A stretch of 64,000 nucleotides of DNA from Lotus japonicus (lineage: Eukaryota > Streptophyta > Magnoliopsida > Fabales > Fabaceae). This document shows positions 24,110-36,011 of the stretch, one piece after another. The first letter of the stretch is position 1. The number at the start of each line of letters is the position of its first letter. The translations under genes and the position numbers were made by a program. Below the pieces are notes generated by a model. The model saw only the letters and a list, made by a program, of their open reading frames with translations. It ran no database searches and was not told the origin of the DNA. Location of the stretch: positions 76,389,093 to 76,453,092 of the forward strand of contig NC_080042.1 in assembly GCF_012489685.1 (NCBI RefSeq), in the 5' to 3' direction.

Positions 24110-27100
24110 CTACAAAGCTAACAAATCTCTAGCCAGAATCGGCTGAAGCTCTTGAGGAGGGCTCTCAAGACAAGTCAGGGGGCAAAGGAGGCTAGCTCCA
24201 AGTCCTGCGAGACAATCAGCTGCTGCATTCGCCTCTCTAGGGACGTAAGCAAGAGTAACAGTCCAATCCCGATCCAGGAGAAGACGAATATCCAGGAGCT
24301 CAGACGCCAAGGCATGAAACTGATACCGATCATTCTCCAAAGCTTCCACAATATCCAAACAATCAACTTCGCAAGTAGCTCTCCTAACATTGGCATTCCA
24401 CAACAGTGTTAGACCATGCTTTAGAGCTGCAATCTCCGCCCGAAGAGCATCTCCTCCTAGGCTACCTGCATAGAAACCAGATATCCAAGAACCATGGGCA
24501 TCCCGAACAATGCCACCCATTCCCATTCGATCATCATCATGCTTAAACGCCCCATCTGAGTTCATTTTGTACTCACCGGAAACAGGGGGAGCCCAACGGA
24601 CTGGAGCATCGTCGACCATGGACAACGACAGACCTCTCGTGAGTAATAGATCATAATCCCTGTGCTCTGTAATAATCCAATTCACAGTGCTTACCATTGT
24701 CCAATCGTTATCGCCTAGGACTTCATTATTCCTCCATCTCCATATACCCCATATTGCTGTAAAAAACAGAGAAGCATGAGGACCTTGAGCTTGCGATTTT
24801 ACCCAAGCTTGGGCATTACTCACAAAGAAGCCTGGCCACCCGAGAGCATTAAGCCGAACCCAGACATCACGCGCAACTCTACAGTCCCTGAGGCAATGCA
24901 AGATGTCCTCGAATTGATGTTGACAGCGCGGGCAAGCAGGGGAATTTGCAAGCTTGCATCTGAACCGAAAGCTATTGACTTGGATCGCACCCTGCATGAT
25001 AAACCAGACAAAGACCCGAATTTTTTCCGGAACCTGAATTTTCCAAATCCATTTCCAGGAATCGGGTGTAGAGGGGGGGAGCTGGGAAGAAGACTCAAGA
25101 AGCCAGGAGTATGCAGCAGCAGCAGTAAACACACCTTGTCTCCCCTTCTTCCACGTCCAATGATCATGGAGTCTATCATCCACCAGAGGAGTGATGTCGT
25201 GCAGCTTCTGCAGAATCAAAGAAGGGACAACAGTATACAAACTAGTCGTGACCCAATCCCCTCCAATCACCAAATCTCTAAGAGACACATGGATGTCATG
25301 AATATCCACATAAGGGATGTGATTTGCCAAGTTTCCATGACCACTCCAATCATGGTACCAAAAAGAGGACTCACCGTTCCCCAACTTGAAACCAAACCCG
25401 TCCTTTAATTCATCTCTAGCACGCAACACCCCTTTCCAAAGGGAAGAAGAACTAGGCTTGGCCGAGACTTCCAACAAAGAATGGTCTTTTATATACTTAT
25501 GGGTAAGCACTTGGACCCATAGTTTGTCAGATTGTTGTAACAAGTTCCACACCAGTTTGCCAAGCAGAGAGGTATTTGCAAGCGCTGCATCTCTAATCCC
25601 AAGTCCTCCGGCATGCCTGGGCTGAGTAACAATCTCCCACTTCACTCGATGCCACCCACGGTTAGCAGCGGAGTTAGACCAAATAAAGTTTCGAGCCGCT
25701 CTATCAATCGAATGGATTGTCTTCCTGGGGAGCCAGACCGCTTGCATATAGTAAGTGGGAATTGCTGTGATAACAGACCTAGCAAGACAAATTTTTCCTG
25801 CTGTGTTGAGAAGGCGACTCTTCCAGCCTGCTAATCTCCTCTCAATTTTGTCCATAAGAAAATCAAAATCACCATGAGATACTCTGCCACTGATCATTGG
25901 AAAACCTAAGTACTTGCCCAGGTTCCGAACAATTCTGATGGGACATACAACTGCAATATCTCGACGGGTACTTTGGGGAACCCCTCTAGAGCACAAAGCC
26001 TTTGATTTCGCAGCACTAACTTTCAAACCTGATGCCGAGCCAAAGTCCTCCAAAATTTCAGCAACCATCTCAACTTGTGATCTAGAGGCCTTGCAAAAAA
26101 AGAAGCACGTCATCTGCAAAGAAAATATGAGAAAGAGGAGGACCACCTCTAGAAAGAGATATTGGATGCCACAAACTCGCATCCACTGCATTCTGAATAC
26201 GAACTGAAAGCTTCTCCATGCACATAACAAAAAGGTAGGGAGACAACGGATCCCCTTGGCGGAGACCCCGAACAGGGCTAAACCAAGGGAGCCTAGAACC
26301 CTTCCAAAGGAGAGCAAGCCTGGATGAAGACACACAGCTCATGATAAGGCGAATAATGAGGTCTGGAAACCCAAATTCCCTCAGAGTTTCCTCCAAGAAC
26401 CCCCAAGAAAGCTTGTCATAAGCTTTTTCCAAATCAATTTTGAAAGTCATAGAGCCGTTTCTTGCTTTAGAGTGATCAAGGAAGTGAATTGCCTCCTGAG
26501 CCAAGATAGCATTGTCAGTGGTCCCCCGCCCCGGAATAAAGCTAGACTGGAGGGGGCCAATAAACTGATCCAAGTAAGGGCGGATACGAAGGACCAGCAC
26601 CTTCGTGATTATTTTATAAACAACGTTACACAAACTAATGGGGCGAAACTCCTTCATCTGACTAGGAACATCAACTTTGGGGATCAAAACAATCAAAGTT
26701 TCAGCTAGAGAAGGATCGATAGTACCTGTACTAAACGCATCACTGACCACCCTCCAAACATCCTCCCCAACAATATCCCAATACTGTTTGAAGAACACAG
26801 GTTGAAAGCCATCAGGCCCTGGGGCTTTGAACGACTTCATGGACATAAGAGCTCTTTTTACCTCCTCAATGGTGACAGGCTCAAGAAGATCCAGCCGGCA
26901 ATCCTCAGGAATAGACGGAAAGTTCAGCACCTGAAAGTGGTCAAGCAAAGTATCCCCCCCAGAGCAAAACAAATCCATGAAAAAATCCTGGGCCTCTCTC
27001 TGAAGCACACCCTCGTCTGAGCTCCAAGAGCCATCCATCAACTGAAGTCTATGAATTTTATTTCTCTTCCTACAGATAACTGTTTGTGTGTGGAAAAAAG

Positions 27101-28211
27101 CAGTGTTACGATCACCAAATCTAACCCACTGCTCTCGGGACTTCTGGTACCAAAGAAGCTCCTCATTCCGCAAGATATCTCGGTACTCCGCCTGAAGCTG
27201 AGCCTCAAGCTGGACTAGACTAGAAGTCACCCGAACATCAAGTTCTCTCTGGACTCCTCGAAGCCGGCCCTCCACATGTCTCCTCCGTTGGAAGATATTT
27301 CCAAAGGTGTGCTTATTAAAGGAGATCGAGTCATTTTGGACACGGTAGAGCTTATCACGCAGCATTCCCCCCGGGCTCCTCCAAGCATTGCTAACAATAG
27401 ATCGGTAGCCATCATGATTAGCCCAAGCCGCAAGGTAACGGAATGGCCTCTCAACTGGACCCTCTCCAGGAACATTGCATCTAACTATAATAGGGTTGTG
27501 ATCAGAATGCATCCTTGTTTGAACCTCTACATAAGCCTCAGGAAAAGCAAGTCTCCAGTCACTATCAGCAAAGGCTCGGTCCAATCTCTTAGACATACGA
27601 AGGATTCCCCTTTCCTTCCGATGCCAAGTGAACTGACCCCCCTTCGCCTCAAGGTCAATCAAATCACAACTATCCAGAGCAGAAGCAAAACGACGAGCTC
27701 TCCCAGGAAGGAAAGCACTTCCCCTCACCTCCGAAGGGTAAAGAATCTCATTAAAATCGCCTACTGCAAGCCAAGGTCTTGAAACACTACCTCGAAGATG
27801 AGATAAATGCTCCCAAAGGGCCTCTCTCTGCATAGCCACGGGACTAGCATACACTGCCGAGCAAGTCCAGACATAAGCACCAACAACAATATCAAAGGTG
27901 AGCACTTGAGAGAAAAAGTCAACTGGAGAGATGATAGCCTTGGAATGTTGATGAATTAGCACCCAAATGCCACCACTTTGACCAACGGCTTCCACAATGC
28001 ACCCAGGAATGAAACCTTGGCTCTTCCAGAACCTAGCTGTTCTATGAAACTGACAGTGAGTCTCCACTAGAATAATAACATCAGGTTTACTCAAGCTGAT
28101 ATAATTCTTCAGAGCTAATTTAGCATTAGCATTCATAGCTCCTCTAACATTCCACATGAATATAATAAAATCTTCAAAACCTATCATGGAAACCATTGAG
28201 AAGTGGACCAA
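24110..28211 (-). pseudogene. LINE ORF2: endonuclease, reverse transcriptase, zinc-binding and RNase H domains, one frameshift
   Basis: Two overlapping frames: 28211-26082 and 26335-24110. The first holds an APE-type endonuclease ('MWNVRGAMN', 'LVETHCQ', 'GDFNEI', 'SDHNPIIV') and most of the reverse transcriptase ('APGPDGF', 'FKIDLEKAYDKLSW', 'GLRQGDPLSPYLF', 'FFADDVLLF'). The second holds the thumb ('LGKYLGFPM'), a zf-RVT region with Cys and His pairs ('CPRCQHQFEDILHCLRDC') and an RNase H domain ('MNSDGAF', 'RAEIAAL', 'CEVDCLD', 'REANAAADCLA'). The frames part just after the FADD catalytic motif, at a run of seven T (plus-strand A at 26095-26101); six would keep the frame. All domain motifs look intact otherwise, so this is a young copy with one slip, or a sequencing error. 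Confidence 0.9.
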
Positions 28212-28220
28212 GAAAACAAC

Positions 28221-30131
28221 CTAATTAGGTCGCGTCGAGGAGCCTGGTGATAAACTCCTCTCTCTTTCCCTGCTGAAAGTATCCATATTCTCCATATTCT
28301 GAGCTTCAAGTCCATGAGATGGCTTGGTAGGGTTAGAAAAATCAGGAGGTCTTCCAAAGGATGACGCATCACTCTGACGTTCCTTCCTACCAAAGATGCC
28401 ACCTAGAACAACTGGTCCCCTAGATTGGAAAGGTAAATTTTTTTTAACCTGTTGTCCAATACCAGAGGGGGACGTGAACAATGGGGGAAAATTGCTAGTT
28501 AATCCTTGAGTAGTATCGCTGCCAGCTTCCGGGGAATTATTTCCAACATTAATTATCTTCAATCCGAGCCCACCGGACTCGGTAACCAACGGGACATGTG
28601 TGTTCACCGACTCGGGATTCATAACGGAACCAGCACCTGCTCCCTCACTTGGAGTCTCCAAATTAGCCAATGATTGAGGTATAACTACCTCTGCCACAAT
28701 TCCCATCATATCATCATTATTCCTTGGCCCCACATTCTCGACCATGGAAGTACTAACAACTTCATTCTTGGACGCAATCTTTGTATAATTTTTGTCAACC
28801 TTTTCAAAATTTTGTTCTTTATTGCATGAGATATTTAACTCACCCTGGCCCACACTTTTCTCTTGTGACATAAAGTCATCATCAATCACATGAATATTCT
28901 CTGCGTTATTAACCACGCCATGGCCCACATTCTCATCTTGATTCAAATTAGTTCGCAGCACATTAAAACGGGAGCCAGATTTTGTAACTCCTTCCTGATT
29001 TTTCGCTCTACGTCCCCTAGAATACGCTCCGCCAGCATGGACGTTGCGTTTCTGTTTCCGGTAATCACGCTTTGCCACCATCCATTCCCCAAAGGGTTCC
29101 GCCGGCGCCGCTGTGGACATGTGAGGCTGGGCCACCGCAGACACCGCCTGGGACTGTGTGCTCGATTGCCCCGACTCCATGTTCTTCCCCACCTCCTCAA
29201 CGAGCAGAGGACATTTCTCTAGTTTGTGGCCATATCTCCCGCAATGAAAACATATCAAGTTCAGGCCTTCATATTCCACCTGAAAGTCCAGGTCAATCAT
29301 AGAGAATTTTGCCACAAGTGTTTTCTGTAAGTCGACCTCGATGCATAAGCGAGCAAACTTGCCTCGTTCCATACCCACCTGAGTCCTACCACCTTCACAC
29401 TCCTTCAGAGTGCGATCATCGACCTTGATCATACGTCCCAGTTCCGCTCCGATTCGCCACAAGAACTTCTTCTTGTACAGTTCCACTGGCAACCCTGTTA
29501 CACGCACCCATACTGCAGCACGTCCCAAGACCCCCGCCGCCGGAATAAATCCTGGTTTCCATTGTTGGACAACCAAGCAATGTCCCAGGATCACCCATGG
29601 GCCGCCATCAAAAACATGCATGAAGTCCTCCTGGTTCACAAAGCGTACAACGAAGAAGTCTTGATCCAGATCAATAACCTCCATCTCCCCATACGGTTGC
29701 CACAGACTTGCAAGACGTGCCCTCATGAAATTGAGGCTCACCCTTTTCCCCACAAGCTTAACAATCACTGATTTCTTCCATGGCTTGCAGGCTTCCCTGT
29801 ACTCCTTCTTCGTGATCTTGACCACAGGGCAAAGGGGATCTCTCTCTTTCTCAACCTCTGACATTTCCTCTTCTGAATCCGACTCAGAGCCATCACCGTC
29901 AGAATCCATTCCAAAGCAATCTTCCACGGCCTCCTCCTCTAGACGGTCCACTCCATTAATTCCAGTGCAGATGTCTCTATACGAAAGCGGTTTCCTCATC
30001 AGGTTAAGACCCGTCACTGTAACCAAGGGTTCCTTGCCTACTGAACTCCCTCCAGTGTGCTTAGGCTTGTAGGTGCTCCGCCGGTGAAGGTCCTTCTCCT
30101 CCGTCGAAATCCCTCCGCCGTCGTTCGCCAT
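28221..30131 (-). CDS. LINE ORF1: DUF4283 and zinc-knuckle RNA-binding protein, 636 residues
   Basis: Intact ORF from ATG 30131. An acidic segment (residues 60-100) is followed by a DUF4283-type domain (about 105-285, with 'RVSLNFMRARLASLWQPYG', 'FVVRF', 'GGPWVILGHCLVVQQW') and a CCHC knuckle CFHCGRYGHKLEKC at 295-308. The Ser/Asn-rich C-terminal half is disordered. It corresponds to the ORF1 nucleic-acid-binding protein of plant L1 elements, which packages the LINE RNA. It ends 9 nt before the ORF2 ATG. Confidence 0.9.
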   Translation of the reverse strand: MANDGGGISTEEKDLHRRSTYKPKHTGGSSVGKEPLVTVTGLNLMRKPLSYRDICTGINGVDRLEEEAVEDCFGMDSDGDGSESDSEEEMSEVEKERDPLCPVVKITKKEYREACKPWKKSVIVKLVGKRVSLNFMRARLASLWQPYGEMEVIDLDQDFFVVRFVNQEDFMHVFDGGPWVILGHCLVVQQWKPGFIPAAGVLGRAAVWVRVTGLPVELYKKKFLWRIGAELGRMIKVDDRTLKECEGGRTQVGMERGKFARLCIEVDLQKTLVAKFSMIDLDFQVEYEGLNLICFHCGRYGHKLEKCPLLVEEVGKNMESGQSSTQSQAVSAVAQPHMSTAAPAEPFGEWMVAKRDYRKQKRNVHAGGAYSRGRRAKNQEGVTKSGSRFNVLRTNLNQDENVGHGVVNNAENIHVIDDDFMSQEKSVGQGELNISCNKEQNFEKVDKNYTKIASKNEVVSTSMVENVGPRNNDDMMGIVAEVVIPQSLANLETPSEGAGAGSVMNPESVNTHVPLVTESGGLGLKIINVGNNSPEAGSDTTQGLTSNFPPLFTSPSGIGQQVKKNLPFQSRGPVVLGGIFGRKERQSDASSFGRPPDFSNPTKPSHGLEAQNMENMDTFSRERERSLSPGSSTRPN

Positions 30132-30195
30132 TCTATTTCCGTCAGTGCGAAAACCCTAGCAGAGGTGAGATCACCCTAGCAGAGGTAGTTATTTT

Positions 30196-30684
30196 TTATT
30201 TTTTTTTTTGCATCCATTAACAACTTTGCTCATCGGCGCTTGCATGCAACCACGAATGGAGAGCAAGCAAGTCACGTAGTCACATATTAGGCTTTTTGTA
30301 TTCCTATAGTTTGACCAACTTATTTTATGCCTAATTCAAATTTTAATATGGTATCATAGTCACATAGTCAATTCTACGTCATTTATTGTATATCACTCAT
30401 AAATGTGATTTTGACTAGATATAATTAAATATCTTTTTTATACTGTAGACAAATCTTCACCTTTGACCCAACTTTGAGGGTGGAGTTAGACAAAATCCAA
30501 ATTTTAAGAATAAAATATTGAATGATATGCGTATTTTTAATATAATAATTGGTTTCTATTTATTGAGTTCAGCCTATTTTTTAATTTAAAATGTTTTTTG
30601 GTCCCTGATAAACAGGGATGAATTTAAATTGACCTGTGAAAAATTTCACACAGCTTTTGGTCCCATTTTTTTTATTTGAAATAA
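30196..30684. other. Intergenic, AT-rich, nothing recognised
   Basis: Lies between the LINE 5' end and the Harbinger-like element. No ORF or RNA gene. Confidence 0.4.
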
Positions 30685-30708
30685 GGGCCCGTTTGGTGCG
30701 ACGTATAG

Positions 30709-33700
30709 TGTAACACCCCGATTTCGGTGGCGTCACTTTAGTAACCAAAGAAATAACTTAAGCGGAAAAACGTGAATTATTTTTTTTCGATAGTGTAAGT
30801 AAAGACAGAAAGAGATGAAACTCTAAAACGAAGATAACAGAACTAATATACAATATGATTACAGCCCCCACTGTAAGTTGTAAACCACGTCACGAGTAAA
30901 CCTCCAGTGACGGAAAGTAAAAGAGAGTAACGCCCGTAGGCAAAAGTACAAACCAAGGTAAAAATACTGTGTCCGTAACACTAAACCTCAAAATCTGAGA
31001 ACAAGTTGGCCCAGCGGCCTAAAACAAGACCTCTTAGCCCAACCAACTCTCTGTGATCCCCGTAGAGGAACCACACAAAAAGCTATAGGCGGGAAACTAC
31101 CCTGTCCCCAAAGAAACAATGACGGTCAGAGCTAAGACTCTACTCCTACACTAATCCCATCTCGAGTAAGTCGCTCGGTGGCCAGCGGGGTCGACCACCC
31201 CTGAACCGTAGTCCTCCTGATCAAGCTTCTTCAACCTAGTTTCCCCTGAAGGGTGAACCATCGTGAACCGGTCCGCCATACTCAACTGACAATGGCGTAG
31301 TCCGCCCAAACACACACAGAAGACGCGAGGGTCAACTCCAAAGAATTATATAAATATTAAAGCCAGATATATATATGGGATAATAATTATTAGCCTCTCA
31401 GGCTTAGAGTTTAGGGATAACATCCTAGGGTTGCATATATCACAATGAATATAAAGATAATAATAAGAATTAGCATGCCTCAAGTAGGATAAACAGGTAC
31501 CAATCACACTCAGCAACTAAGTCAGCATGTATGTTGCATGAAATGCAATGCTGGGTAACAAAATGCATTCCGGAAGAAGGATGGACACCATCGAGTCAGC
31601 CCTAACACCGGCCAAAGTGGGACCATTCCGCTCGGGCGCCTCTTACACCACACAAAAGTAGTCAGATCAGCAGTGAACCCGTAGGTCTGCCATTCCGTCT
31701 GCTACTGAGGACCACCGTAGTGTCCTAAATATGGAAATCCGGGTCTTATGACCATTTTGGAATCCACCGAGGTCCGGTAATCCGCCGTGTATTAACCTCA
31801 AAATGAGTGCATGAATGCAAGTGATTAGCCAAACAACGTCTCCGACCTCACTCGACACGTCGTCACGTGTTCTAGCTAACTTATTGTCTCTAAAAAAAAC
31901 CTACCCTAAGGCAAACGTCGATTCTGCGACAAAATGAATTAATCAAAAGAAGAAGAAGATACTTTGGAACTCATGGTTCCCGGCTAAACTTTAGATAGCC
32001 AATCAATAAACTGCTCATCGAGCGAAAAGGTACCGAAGTACTTGGAAACTTATAGTCTCCGGCTAAACTTTAGATAGCCAAACATTAAACTGCTCATCGA
32101 GCGAAAAGAGTATAAGCATACTCGGAAACTTGTAAGTTTCCTCAAGACTTGGACTCGACGACACTTCTCATATTTCCCAAACTAATATTCAGGCTCTAAG
32201 CTCTTATCTAAGGGTATCATTATTGTTCAAAGGATTTAGAAGTTGATTAATGTCTTATGAGTTTTCCGTGATAAAATAGTTTTCATTTTAATCTTATAAT
32301 ACTTCCTAAGAGTTTTTAGAGATCCCATAATCTCAAATAATTCCCTGAGAAGGTCTCGATCCATTAAAACATAACAAGGTCCGAACTCCGTTCGTCCTTT
32401 AAAACTCTCTCAAAATCTCATAAAAATTCGGCATGACTTGCCCGTAATCCTCACTTTCCAGAAACATAGGCACGAGTGGAATAGCATCAATGAAACAGCT
32501 CAACCAATAGGCATAAACAGCATATTCCAACACATCCTAAGTTAACCATGTAGCACATAGCATGTGAATCATTTAGCACACAATATCATGGCATCAAGTA
32601 CTCAACAAGTTCGGCCGAAGCCTCAGAAATCATTTCAGACATTTAGCAATTAAGTGCATAACACATAAATCAAGTCGAATTTCATCGACACCTAAAGCAT
32701 TATCTAGTAATTCAGAGAGTAGCCCTCACCGGTGGGTCTTCCAGCTTCCTCCTCCAAATGTTCTTCAAGCTCTTCTCCTTGGTTTCTTGGAATCTCCTCA
32801 AACGAACCTTAAGCAAAAATCACAGAAATCAACACCAAGAGTCAGAAACTCAGCAATCAAAGAGTCCTAGGGTTACACAGTACACTACTACCTCCGTGGT
32901 ACGACAATCTAACGCGTTAAGACAAGTTTTCGAAAAATCGGATTCTCCTCCCCCCTTGATATAGCTCTCGGCCACTTTCCTTAATTGGGAGGGTCGATTT
33001 TTCTTCGATCAAACTTGGTTCCTAGGTTAACATAAGCCGTAACTAAGACGGTTCTAGGCTCGGAAAAATTTTCGGATCGAAAACTGATATAGGGGTAGTT
33101 TGGTCATTATTTTTAGCTCAGAATTTCAAAATTGGATTTTTGAAAAACAAATTGGATGGGGACGTCCACAACGACGTTTATGACGACAAATCCTACTAGC
33201 ACTAAGCCAAGTCGATAGATTAGAGCGTAAAGGTTGCGACTTTGGCGAAAAATGGGTATTTAGGGTAGAAATTGATCCCGGCGGCATTTCGTCGACATTT
33301 GACAAAATCTAATCCGCAGAACACGCTCAGGAGCATGCAGGGAAGAAGTTTAGACGCTGAAATCAGCTGATTTGAACAGTTTTTCAAAAACCTCAAAATT
33401 TTGAACTCAGAAAGTCGCAAGAGAAATGGACAGAAACGACGATTCGAAGGAGAGTATAGATTACCTACCTCGAGGTCTTCGATTAGTGACGAACGGTGAA
33501 GCAAACGGGCAAGAAACGACGAAGATCCGGATCTCTCTCTCTCTCTAGAAACTCGCGGCTTGGAGGGGTGGGGAAAATGGGTTTTGTGAAAAAAATCTAA
33601 TTTTTCAAGCTATTTATAGGTTTTGGAAAAACGGAAAAATGATTTTTTTGCGATTCCGATTTTTCCTGCGCGTTCCTCTGCGCATTCTAAGATAGGTTCT

Positions 33701-34290
33701 GGCGACAGAATTCCAGAACTCAAAATAGAATTCTTGGAATTAAACCAAAAGATCCAAAATCGGCATAAGTCGGTGTAAGTCGGTTTATCCCGAAAAACTA
33801 CTTTTTGCAGTGATCGTCGGACAAGAAAACTTCCTTCTGAAGAAAGATTAGGAATGATGAGAGAAGTAGGTGAACGCGGGTGGAATCTTCATTTGAGTTT
33901 CCGGATAGAAAAAGTCTTCATCGTCTGTCGATCTTAGGTTTTTCGAACTATCAGGGATTCCGTTTCGGCAAACTTCCGAGAATTGGAATTTGACGTTCGT
34001 ACTTTCCAGGATTTCGCATCGAAATGGTTGTTTAAGGACGGAAAAGAGAAGTTCTAACATTTCTCTGAGGATTTTTGGAATTAGTTTCCATCGTGTCCTA
34101 AAGCGTAAATTAACTATTCACTAATACCTTCGACCTAGGATTAAGCGTATGTTAGTCGTGCTATAACTCTTTCGGTTTTTCGATACATTCTTGGACTTTT
34201 CCTGAACCTCTTTCGTTCCCAAATTTATCTTAATCAAATAACTCCTTTATTTTATTCACTTATCCAAAACGTTAAAACTTGGGCCTTACA
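30709..34290 (-). repeat. 3' LTR (3582 bp)
   Basis: Begins TGTAACACCCCG and ends GGGCCTTACA. It contains a partial tandem repeat at about 31970-32106 (two units sharing GGCTAAACTTTAGATAGCCA and AACTGCTCATCGAGCGAAAA). It differs from the other LTR at only two sites that I could find: G at 33268 (T at 41147) and one missing C in the run near 33664. It has no real ORF. Confidence 0.95.
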
Positions 34291-34308
34291 TTACTACCCT
34301 CCAAAAAG
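34291..34308 (-). other. Polypurine tract region of the retrotransposon
   Basis: On the minus strand the bases just before the 3' LTR read TTTTTGGAGGGTAGTAA, a purine-rich stretch in the position where plus-strand priming occurs. Confidence 0.6.
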
Positions 34309-34327
34309 AAAGTTTCGACCTCGAAAC

Positions 34328-35725
34328 TTAAGGGTCAGTAAAAAGTTCTGGATACTGTTCCTTGATCTTTTCCTTCAGCTCCCACGTTGCATCGCCGGTG
34401 TCCTTGTTCCAAATAACCTTCACTAACTCGATCTCTTTTCCCCTCAACTGCTTTATCCTTGTGTCACCAATGCTGATTGGCGGTGTTTTGAAAGACAAGT
34501 TATCCTTCAACTCAATGTCATCCAACTCGATGACGTGCGTCGGATCAGCAATATACTTCCGCAGTTGTGTCGCATGGAATACATCGTGAATGTTTGATAG
34601 AAAAGGCGGTAGTGCGATCTGGTAAGCTACCGGTCCTACACGACGAGTAATCTGATAAGGTCCAATGAACTTTGGCGTCAGCTTTCTTGACTTGATTGCT
34701 CGACCAACTCCTGTAGTCTGGGTAACTCGCAGGAACACATGATCTCCTTCTTCGAATTCCAGGGTTCTACGCCTTTGATCTGCATAGCTCTTCTGTCTAC
34801 TCTGAGAAGCCTTCATCTTCTCCCTGATCTGTTTAATCTTCTCAGTTGTCTGTTGCAGAAGTTCCGGTCCTACTAACAAATTCTCTCCATCTTGATACCA
34901 ACATAAAGGTGTTCTACACTTGCGGCCATACAATGCCTCATACGGTGCCATACCTATGGTCGTATGAAAACTGTTGTTATATGTGAATTCAATCAGTGGC
35001 AATAGGGTGTCCCAACTGCCCTTATTGTCTAACACGCAAGCTCGTAGCAAATCCTCCAATGATTGGATAGTTCTCTCAGTTTGCCCATCAGTCTGTGGAT
35101 GATAAGCAGAGCTTAATCTCAGCCTCGTTCCCAAAGCCTCATGAAGAGTTCCCCACAGATGGGAAGTAAACTTCGGGTCTCTATCGGAAACGATACTTGT
35201 TGGCACTCCATGAAGTCGCACAATCTCAGCTATATAAATCTCTGATAGCTTATCCACGTTGTACGTAGTTCTCACCGGTATGAAATGAGCCGACTTAGTC
35301 AGTCGATCCACGATTACCCAAATCGAGTCATATCCTCTTTGAGTTCTTGGTAATGCCACGACAAAATCCATCGATATGCTATCCCATTTCCATTGAGGTA
35401 CATCCAAGCTTTGTAGCATACCCGCAGATTTCTGATGTTCCACCTTCGCCTTTTGACAGATTAAACATGCAGCTACATATCCTGCCACTTGTCTCTTCAT
35501 CCCTGGCCACCAAAAATTCACCTTCAAGTCCTGATACATCTTTTTCCTTCCAGGGTGAATGCTCAACTTGCTTTTGTGACCTTCGTCCATAATCAACCTC
35601 CTTAAGTCAGGGTTGTTAGGTACGCACACTCTATCCTTGCATCGCAGGATATTGTCACTCCCTACCTTGAATTCCGGGTCCTTACCCTGAATTACTAAAT
35701 TCTTATTTTCCGAGTAAAAATTCAT
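34328..35725 (-). CDS. Integrase with GPY motif and chromodomain-like C-terminus, 465 residues open
   Basis: Open frame holding a complete integrase. Zinc-binding HHCC residues are at about H50, H57, C87, C90. Catalytic D120 ('SMDFV'), D181 ('VSDRD') and E217 ('QTERT') follow, with D-35-E spacing between the last two. The C-terminal region has 'FIGPYQI' and 'HDVFHATQLRKY', then a chromodomain-like end ('VKVIWNKDTGDATWELKEK'). In chromoviruses this tail steers insertion toward particular chromatin. In a normal element this is the C-terminal part of one Pol polyprotein; here the upstream frame is broken by a stop and a frameshift, so how it would be translated is unclear. Confidence 0.92.
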   Translation of the reverse strand: MNFYSENKNLVIQGKDPEFKVGSDNILRCKDRVCVPNNPDLRRLIMDEGHKSKLSIHPGRKKMYQDLKVNFWWPGMKRQVAGYVAACLICQKAKVEHQKSAGMLQSLDVPQWKWDSISMDFVVALPRTQRGYDSIWVIVDRLTKSAHFIPVRTTYNVDKLSEIYIAEIVRLHGVPTSIVSDRDPKFTSHLWGTLHEALGTRLRLSSAYHPQTDGQTERTIQSLEDLLRACVLDNKGSWDTLLPLIEFTYNNSFHTTIGMAPYEALYGRKCRTPLCWYQDGENLLVGPELLQQTTEKIKQIREKMKASQSRQKSYADQRRRTLEFEEGDHVFLRVTQTTGVGRAIKSRKLTPKFIGPYQITRRVGPVAYQIALPPFLSNIHDVFHATQLRKYIADPTHVIELDDIELKDNLSFKTPPISIGDTRIKQLRGKEIELVKVIWNKDTGDATWELKEKIKEQYPELFTDP

Positions 35726-36011
35726 CTTGTAACTGTTGGTCTCGGATTTCTTCCATCAATCCATTGGTGATCTTGATCGTCCCAAACTTCAGTTCTCCCT
35801 CAGATGCTCTCACATCTAAGCTCAAATCTCAAAATTGTTCCAGCAGTTGCAGCTCCTTAACCATCATTGATGAGATATGCATCTTCCTGCTCAATGCATC
35901 AGTAACGACATTAGCCTTTCCAGGATGGTATTGTAAGGTAAAATCGTAATCCTTGAGAAATTCCATCCAGCGTCGTTGTCTCATGTTCAACTCCTTCTGG
36001 TCAAACAAGTA
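35726..36011 (-). pseudogene. RNase H C-terminal remnant of Pol
   Basis: Minus-strand reading gives '[20 protein letters not shown]' and '[20 protein letters not shown]', the conserved end of Ty3/gypsy RNase H. A stop (TGA, 35831-35829) interrupts it, and a one-base frameshift near 35710-35725 separates it from the integrase frame. The upstream part of RNase H and all of the reverse transcriptase are absent: the homology ends abruptly at about 36011. Confidence 0.85.

Larger units (their letters stand above)
24066..30187 (-). mobile_element. Nearly full-length plant L1-type LINE, 6.1 kb
   Basis: Transcribed leftward: 5' UTR (30187-30132, with a duplicated CCCTAGCAGAGGTGAGAT block), ORF1, ORF2, short 3' UTR ending TTTTCCGATGTACC and an A-tail (T run at 24067-24073). 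The last 20 bases resemble the end of the LINE at 61759-63623, so both belong to related subfamilies. GTTATTTT at 24058-24065 and 30188-30195 may be the target duplication, though the AT-rich context makes this uncertain. ORF2 carries one frameshift. Confidence 0.85.

Noticed and set aside
31667..33504. Small ORFs inside the LTR, present in both LTRs
   Set aside because: Both copies exist only because the LTRs are recent duplicates; no motif or family resemblance.
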